Assembly: GCA_018812625.1 (NCBI GenBank)
Contig: JAHJDH010000024.1
Location: forward strand, 1-42,430
Length of the DNA: 42,430 nt
DNA from: Microcaldota archaeon
GTDB taxonomy: Archaea > Micrarchaeota > Micrarchaeia > Anstonellales > Bilamarchaeaceae
Direction of reading: 5' to 3'
This document shows positions 37,564 through 42,430 of the stretch, one piece after another. The translations under genes and the position numbers were made by a program. Under the pieces are notes generated by a model that saw only the letters and a program-made list of their open reading frames with translations, ran no database searches and was not told the DNA's origin. The first letter of the stretch is position 1. Each line of letters starts with the position of its first letter.

Positions 37564-37812
37564 TTACCACCTTGAAATGTCCTCAAGAACACGCTTCCCT
37601 TTCTCAGACAGGGAATACATGTGCCTTGTACTATCTTTCCTCAGATTAACGAGGCCGCTTTCACGCAAAACCTTAAGGTGTTGCGAAACCGCAGGCTGAG
37701 TCTTTCTTACTTTGCAAGGAAGCTTACATGCGCAGATCTCTTTTCCTTCCAGACATCGCATTATCTTAAAACGGGTCTCATCTGAAATTGCCTTGAGGAT
37801 ATTAACAGCCAT
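37564..37812 (-). CDS. ArsR/SmtB family regulator
   Basis: ISDETRFKIMRCLEGKEICACKLPCKVRKTQPAVSQHLKVLRESGLVNLRKDSTRHMYSL; Cys cluster CACKLPC. Confidence 0.92.
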   Translation of the reverse strand: MAVNILKAISDETRFKIMRCLEGKEICACKLPCKVRKTQPAVSQHLKVLRESGLVNLRKDSTRHMYSLSEKGKRVLEDISRW

Positions 37813-37840
37813 AAATATAAGTGGAAACTTATATATTTAA
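37812..37840. promoter_or_regulatory. Near-perfect palindrome abutting the arsR start codon (predicted ArsR operator/TATA region)
   Basis: TAAATATAAGT-GGAA-ACTTATATATTTA immediately upstream of the arsR ATG (minus strand). Confidence 0.65.
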
Positions 37841-38035
37841 ACCTGCGTTAAATTTTCATTTAATGTCAGAATTAGACAAAATAGACAAAATAAGCGTCTT
37901 TCTGTCTATTCTAGCCAATCTCAAATAAATGAAATTATATTAGCAAAATGGTTAAATATGCCCTCTGCATCATATTGCACATAGATGCTGGATATTGTAT
38001 GAAAAAGTAGGGATTTGTGCTAATTGGATAAAGTT

Positions 38036-38048
38036 CTTACCCGGCTTT
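38036..38048. repeat. 13-bp direct repeat copy 2, cttacccggcttt
   Basis: Identical to the 3' end of tRNA-Cys at 36065-36077. Confidence 0.85.
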
Positions 38049-38075
38049 TTCTTTTCTGCAGAGACGATTCAAATG

Positions 38076-39257
38076 ATGAGCAAGGAAGATATATCTAAGT
38101 TTAAAAAATCTCATTATGATCTGGAAAAACAAATCGACGAAATTGATCGAAATCAACTCTCTGCAATTGTGAAACTTTCAGAACAGTTAAAGGAAATACT
38201 CGACGATATTGAAGCAGTACTGGAGAGAGACAAGAGCCTTTGGAATCCAGACATTAGCACAAAAATCAAGTTAGCAAAAAGAGGCGCAAAGGTTGGCAAG
38301 AGATTAAAATATTTTGAAGATGATATCATCAAAGAGTTTGACAAAGGCAATCTCTCTAAGGAAAATGGCAGGAAATTCAGTTCAATCACAAAACAAATCA
38401 AGGCTAAAAAACTACCTCTTGCAAAAAAGGAATTTGAAGATCTATGGAAGATTGTTGAACTGAGCAAAACATATGAACTGTCTAAAGACGAGTTCGAAAG
38501 CAAGGGCAATATGCTTGAGAAAGAAAAATTCCGAGTAAAAAATATACTAGCTGAGGTCTCAAGACTCGAAAGACAAACCTTTGATTCTGAAAAGGTTCGC
38601 AAATACAATGAATTATTGAAGAATTTAGAAAATCTGGAAAAAATCAGGGTGGCATATCTGTTTTCCTTGACTTCAGAACCAATAACTGAATTGCTTGGGG
38701 ATATAGATAACTTGGGAGATCATATCTCTATGTTTCCAGAAAAAGAAAATATTGTGGATATTCTGAATTTCTTTTCTGAATATCCTGTTCTTGGAAAATA
38801 TAATGTAAGTCAAATCTGCGAGATGCTTACTTTTAGTGAAAAAAGAATCTCACATATCTGTTCTGAGACTTCCAGATTTAAAAAAATAATTCTGGCTAAC
38901 AGAAACTTGTTTGAAACATTGAATGGTCTTGAGCTAACAAATTTCATGGCAGTAGACGCTGAGAATGAAAAAGTACTGGATTTTTTTGCTGAAAAAATTG
39001 AAGGTGCAAGAAGTGTTGTTGAACGGATAAGGATACTGAGAAAAGAAAAAATTTCTTGCAAAGATGAATATGAAAAAAAGAAGGAGATTGAAGAAAGAAA
39101 AAACGAGCTTTCAAAATATTCAAAGGATGACCTGGAGAAAGAGTTGAAAGAGATAGAATTACTTCTTGAGTTCTTGTATTCCGCTCCAGAAGAAAAAGAA
39201 GAAAATGGGCTGTTTTCAAAGCTTTCATCTTTTTTCAAAACTAGGAAATCGGTATAA
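38076..39257 (+). CDS. Coiled-coil protein, unknown function
   Basis: Long Glu/Lys-rich helical ORF; start taken at ATG 38073/38076 because the upstream extension runs through the direct repeat. Confidence 0.7.
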   Translation: MSKEDISKFKKSHYDLEKQIDEIDRNQLSAIVKLSEQLKEILDDIEAVLERDKSLWNPDISTKIKLAKRGAKVGKRLKYFEDDIIKEFDKGNLSKENGRKFSSITKQIKAKKLPLAKKEFEDLWKIVELSKTYELSKDEFESKGNMLEKEKFRVKNILAEVSRLERQTFDSEKVRKYNELLKNLENLEKIRVAYLFSLTSEPITELLGDIDNLGDHISMFPEKENIVDILNFFSEYPVLGKYNVSQICEMLTFSEKRISHICSETSRFKKIILANRNLFETLNGLELTNFMAVDAENEKVLDFFAEKIEGARSVVERIRILRKEKISCKDEYEKKKEIEERKNELSKYSKDDLEKELKEIELLLEFLYSAPEEKEENGLFSKLSSFFKTRKSV

Positions 39258-39363
39258 GATAGCGATTGCAGATCATGTTCTGCATTTGAAGTCGACATAT
39301 CGCTCTCGAAGCCATATATTTTTATTTAATTACTGTGGGTATAGAATTAATCGGGGTGGAATC

Positions 39364-40134
39364 ATGGATACAATAGCTGCTCAAATTCATGGAAAAGAAT
39401 TGATAAGATTGCCATTTCGAGATCAAACTAGGAATCTTGTGGTTTTGAGAGGTAGAAATTCAACTGGAATTTTTAATGTCCATACAACGGTTGAAGCATT
39501 TAACGCTTTGCATGGAACTAATCTTAGAGTTGTGCCTCACGATGTTGCTGACGTTGCACTTAATGTTGGAGAAACCTGGAGAAGTCTTGCTTCATGTTTT
39601 GGTTTTGTGGTGGATGCTTCCATCGCTTATGAAAAACCAGGCACTAAATTAGGCGAAGAGATCGTTTTTTCCCTTGAAGACGAGCCGAGGGTAGTGTTGG
39701 CAACCGGCAAATATGAAGGAGAGGAGGATATTGCACTGGTCACTTTAGGATTAAGTGCAAAAGATTTCAAGAAAGATGGAAATTCGGTCGTTTTGGATAT
39801 TTCTGATGATAGATTAATCCCAGTTCCAAATTTCCCTTCTAATAGTGGATGGTACATGCCACACAATCGAACGGGCATTCCTCACGGAAGGGAGGTGGGA
39901 GAAAGCCGGGATGCTAGATATTTGAATAAATGGAACCGTTCATACGTGGGCCTTCTCGTCCGCCAGGTCGACGCCGACGGTTGCAACCTCAGGCAATATG
40001 CCGACGTTTACTCTAAGGCGTCTTGGAAGCATGCGGTGGTGGCAGAAGTTTCCGAACGGGACGCTGCAAAAATCGAGGCGCTTCTTGATTCTGCACCAAC
40101 ACAACAAACTGACAGAAATTTAAATAAAAAATAA
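39364..40134 (+). CDS. Hypothetical protein, 256 aa
   Basis: ATG ORF starting MDTIAAQIHGKELIRLPF; no recognised family. Confidence 0.65.
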   Translation: MDTIAAQIHGKELIRLPFRDQTRNLVVLRGRNSTGIFNVHTTVEAFNALHGTNLRVVPHDVADVALNVGETWRSLASCFGFVVDASIAYEKPGTKLGEEIVFSLEDEPRVVLATGKYEGEEDIALVTLGLSAKDFKKDGNSVVLDISDDRLIPVPNFPSNSGWYMPHNRTGIPHGREVGESRDARYLNKWNRSYVGLLVRQVDADGCNLRQYADVYSKASWKHAVVAEVSERDAAKIEALLDSAPTQQTDRNLNKK

Positions 40135-40269
40135 ACTCTATTTCAGAGAGTATTTCTGTTCTTATGGGCGTGTTAGAAAAAGATGAGAAGGTTCTGCCAT
40201 CACTCTTTAAAGATATTCCAGAGACAACCTAATTCTGAAAGTGATGTTGCACCATCATGGTTGATAATT

Positions 40270-41361
40270 ATGGATCTGCTTGAAAAACTAAAAGAAAAGA
40301 ATCTGAAAAAAGTTGCGGAAGAAATCACGCAGCAAGATCCTGAAAAGATTGTTCCTGCTCTTGTTGAACTAATTGAAAATGAGGAAGTAAGAGATAATGT
40401 CTGCTATATGCTTGCTGCTATAGTGAATAAGAATCCTGAGAGCAAGGCGATTCTGAATGCCATTCCAGTCTTTATTGAAATGCTGGATGATACGGACAAT
40501 ACTATCCGGGCCAACGCTTGTTTTTCTCTTCTTATTCTTGCTAATTACAATCCTAAAAACAAAGACATTGTAAATTCCGTTCCAGTATTGACCATAAAAC
40601 TCGAAGATCCAGAGCCTTCCGTAAGAAAGAATGCTGCAGGAACACTCGTATTCATAGCACAATACAATGGCAAAAAAGTTGCAGAAGCTATCCCTGCTTT
40701 GATCAAATTGCTTGAGGATAAAACTGAGAATGTCCGGATCAATGCTGCTAATGCCCTTGCTATGTCTTTCCAGGAAAATTCTGAAAACAAGGATCTTCTG
40801 AATGCAGCATCTAACTATCTTCAAATGTTTATGGAAATGATGGTCTCTGATAGCGAGATTGTACAGCAGAATGCTGCTCTTTTGATCGGCTATATTGCTC
40901 AAAAAAATCCAGAAGCGGTTTTGAGTAATGTTACGCAATTTATCCAGATGCTGGACAACAAAATCTGGAGAGTGCGTTGGAATTCTATAGGAATTCTCGG
41001 ATTAGTTCTGCTGAAATATCCTCAAGAAAAGGAAATTGTCCTTGCTATGCCAAGGTTCCTCGAGCTTATGGAAGATGAAAACACAATGGTGCGTTTTAAT
41101 GCTGTTGGGATTGTGGGATCTCTTGCACATAAAAACCCAAAAAGTAAGGAGATTTCAGATTCCATATCAAGATTGATAAAAGCACTGAAGGATGAGAGTG
41201 GGGATATAAGGCTCAGGGCTTCGGCTTGGCTTCCACTCATTGCAGAAAACAATGCAAAGTATCTCGAGAAGTCTATTCCGGCGCTAAGAGAATCACTGAA
41301 AGATGAGGATGAGAGGCTGCAAAAAAATATCAAAAAAGTACTTGAAAAATTGGGGGGATAG
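40270..41361 (+). CDS. HEAT/Armadillo-like repeat protein
   Basis: ~38-aa repeats ending VRKNAAGTLVFIAQYN, VRINAANALAMS, VRFNAVGIVGSLAHKNPK. Confidence 0.85.
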   Translation: MDLLEKLKEKNLKKVAEEITQQDPEKIVPALVELIENEEVRDNVCYMLAAIVNKNPESKAILNAIPVFIEMLDDTDNTIRANACFSLLILANYNPKNKDIVNSVPVLTIKLEDPEPSVRKNAAGTLVFIAQYNGKKVAEAIPALIKLLEDKTENVRINAANALAMSFQENSENKDLLNAASNYLQMFMEMMVSDSEIVQQNAALLIGYIAQKNPEAVLSNVTQFIQMLDNKIWRVRWNSIGILGLVLLKYPQEKEIVLAMPRFLELMEDENTMVRFNAVGIVGSLAHKNPKSKEISDSISRLIKALKDESGDIRLRASAWLPLIAENNAKYLEKSIPALRESLKDEDERLQKNIKKVLEKLGG

Positions 41362-41362
41362 T

Positions 41363-41608
41363 ATGATGCCACCGGTATGTAAAATTTGTAATAAAGATTT
41401 CAGAAACGAAGAAGAATGCGGTCTTCTTCATTTCAAGAAAACAGAAAAGGACGACGAATTTGATAGAAAATGCGAGGAAGATGGTTTTGTTGGGCATCCT
41501 CCATATGCTGCCTGGTTCTGCAAAGAGCACTACGAAGAAGCAAAGAAATTAATCAATCTCACTCTTGATGAAGCAATGGAAATTCTCAGAAAGAAATTCG
41601 ACTCCTAA
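41363..41608 (+). CDS. Small zinc-finger-like protein
   Basis: CKICNKDFRNEEECGLLHF...CEEDGFVGHPPYAAWFCKEHYEEA with Cys/His pairs. Confidence 0.6.
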   Translation: MMPPVCKICNKDFRNEEECGLLHFKKTEKDDEFDRKCEEDGFVGHPPYAAWFCKEHYEEAKKLINLTLDEAMEILRKKFDS

Positions 41609-41627
41609 AAATATTTTGGTGATACTC

Positions 41628-42167
41628 ATGAATCTACCCGAGAAATTGCGAAAATCCAAACTTGTAACTCTAGCATTTGAATTCTCACAAAAGGCCCACA
41701 CAGGCCAAAAAAGAGACAGTGGCGAGGAGTATATCGTACATCCATATCGAGTATGCATCTCTTTGTTCGAAGAATTTGGAATCGAAGATGAAAACCTGCT
41801 AGCAGCCGGGCTTTTGCATGATGTTATTGAAGATTCCAGTACCTCTCATGAACAATTGTCAAAACTATTCAATGAAAGAGTTGCAAACCTGGTTGATGCG
41901 GTTACAAAGAAAAAAGATTCTACTGATCCAAAATGGAAAGAAAAATACTACAAAAACATTCAAAATTCCGATGAACAAATTCAATTGCTAAAATTTGTTG
42001 ATCGTCTTGATAACATCAGAGACCTAATATCATGTCCGTCAAAAGAAAAACAGATACGTTATTTGAAGGAAACAAAAGAATTATTTCTTCCTTGGGCTAA
42101 GAAATTCAATGAAAAAGTTTATGAGAAACTAGTCCAAGAAATAGAAAAAATCGAGGTTTCAACATGA
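41628..42167 (+). CDS. HD-domain (p)ppGpp hydrolase-like protein (SpoT/MESH1-type small alarmone hydrolase)
   Basis: AFEFSQKAHTGQKRDSGEEYIVHPYRVCISL, LLAAGLLHDVIEDSSTSHEQLSKLFNERVANLVDAVTKK, LLKFVDRLDNIRDL. Confidence 0.85.
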   Translation: MNLPEKLRKSKLVTLAFEFSQKAHTGQKRDSGEEYIVHPYRVCISLFEEFGIEDENLLAAGLLHDVIEDSSTSHEQLSKLFNERVANLVDAVTKKKDSTDPKWKEKYYKNIQNSDEQIQLLKFVDRLDNIRDLISCPSKEKQIRYLKETKELFLPWAKKFNEKVYEKLVQEIEKIEVST

Positions 42168-42430
42168 AAAAATACCTGGTGTATGTTGATGACAATTTTC
42201 ATCATGGTAATGATGAAGAGAGATACAAGCTGGGGGACTTTGATACCTGTGCTGATGCTACTGCTGCATGCAGAAAAATAGTTGATGAATATTTTGAAAA
42301 AATCAAAGAAAAGAAGCACTCATTCAAGGAGCTTTGGCAGGACTACACTATGTATGGCGAGGATCCATTCATAGTATCGGATGATCAGGACTGCAAATTT
42401 TCTGCCTGGGATTATGCAAAAAAACGCTGC
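42164..42430 (+). CDS. Hypothetical protein, truncated by window end
   Basis: MKKYLVYVDDNFHHGNDEERYKLGDFDTCADATAACRKIVDEYFEK...; ATGA overlap with the HD hydrolase stop. Confidence 0.65.
   Translation, partial: MKKYLVYVDDNFHHGNDEERYKLGDFDTCADATAACRKIVDEYFEKIKEKKHSFKELWQDYTMYGEDPFIVSDDQDCKFSAWDYAKKRC

Noticed and set aside
37863-37919. Tiny ORF MSELDKIDKISVFLSILANLK
   Set aside because: Only ~20 codons, no supporting context; could be a gene remnant at the islet boundary but cannot be supported.
37995-38072. N-terminal extension of the coiled-coil ORF (MYEKVGICANWIKFLPGFFFSAETIQ)
   Set aside because: The extension is translated across the tRNA-derived direct repeat and is unlike the rest of the protein; ATG at 38073/38076 is a better start.

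Overview
This 42.4-kb window is gene-dense and archaeal, probably from a small-genome uncultivated (DPANN-like) lineage. Evidence for archaea: aRF1 release factor, archaeal L11, NMD3-like protein, RNase P component 4 (Rpr2/Rpp21), DUF2070 and DUF63 membrane proteins, a GGPP-synthase-like prenyltransferase, type 2 IPP isomerase, and BHB-type tRNA introns. All family calls were made by eye from motifs; no database search was run. Strongest observations: (1) An RSH (RelA/SpoT homologue) set: two tandem, mutually diverged long-RSH-like proteins (25915-27255 and 27286-28872). Both have the HD hydrolase motif degraded (H-S and H-V) but keep PK..YQSxH and E..xRT/RN synthetase-core signatures. A separate intact SpoT/MESH1-like HD hydrolase lies at 41628-42167. 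RSH systems are rare in archaea. (2) Two divergent tRNA genes with non-canonical BHB introns: tRNA-Lys(TTT) with a 56-nt D-loop intron at 15/16, and tRNA-Cys(GCA) with two introns, at 37/38 and in the T-loop at 58/59. (3) An ArsR / thioredoxin-like / permease cassette between the 3' end of tRNA-Cys and a 13-bp direct repeat of that 3' end, with an operator-like palindrome abutting the arsR start codon: a candidate integrated islet. (4) A tandem-domain beta-carbonic-anhydrase-like protein whose second domain has lost the zinc ligands, encoded divergently from a conventional beta-CA. (5) A six-repeat protein of unknown function (56-59 aa period) preceded by a separate single-repeat ORF. (6) A HEAT-repeat gene with a perfect 93-bp tandem duplication, followed by a translationally coupled ORF that appears frameshifted in an A-run.
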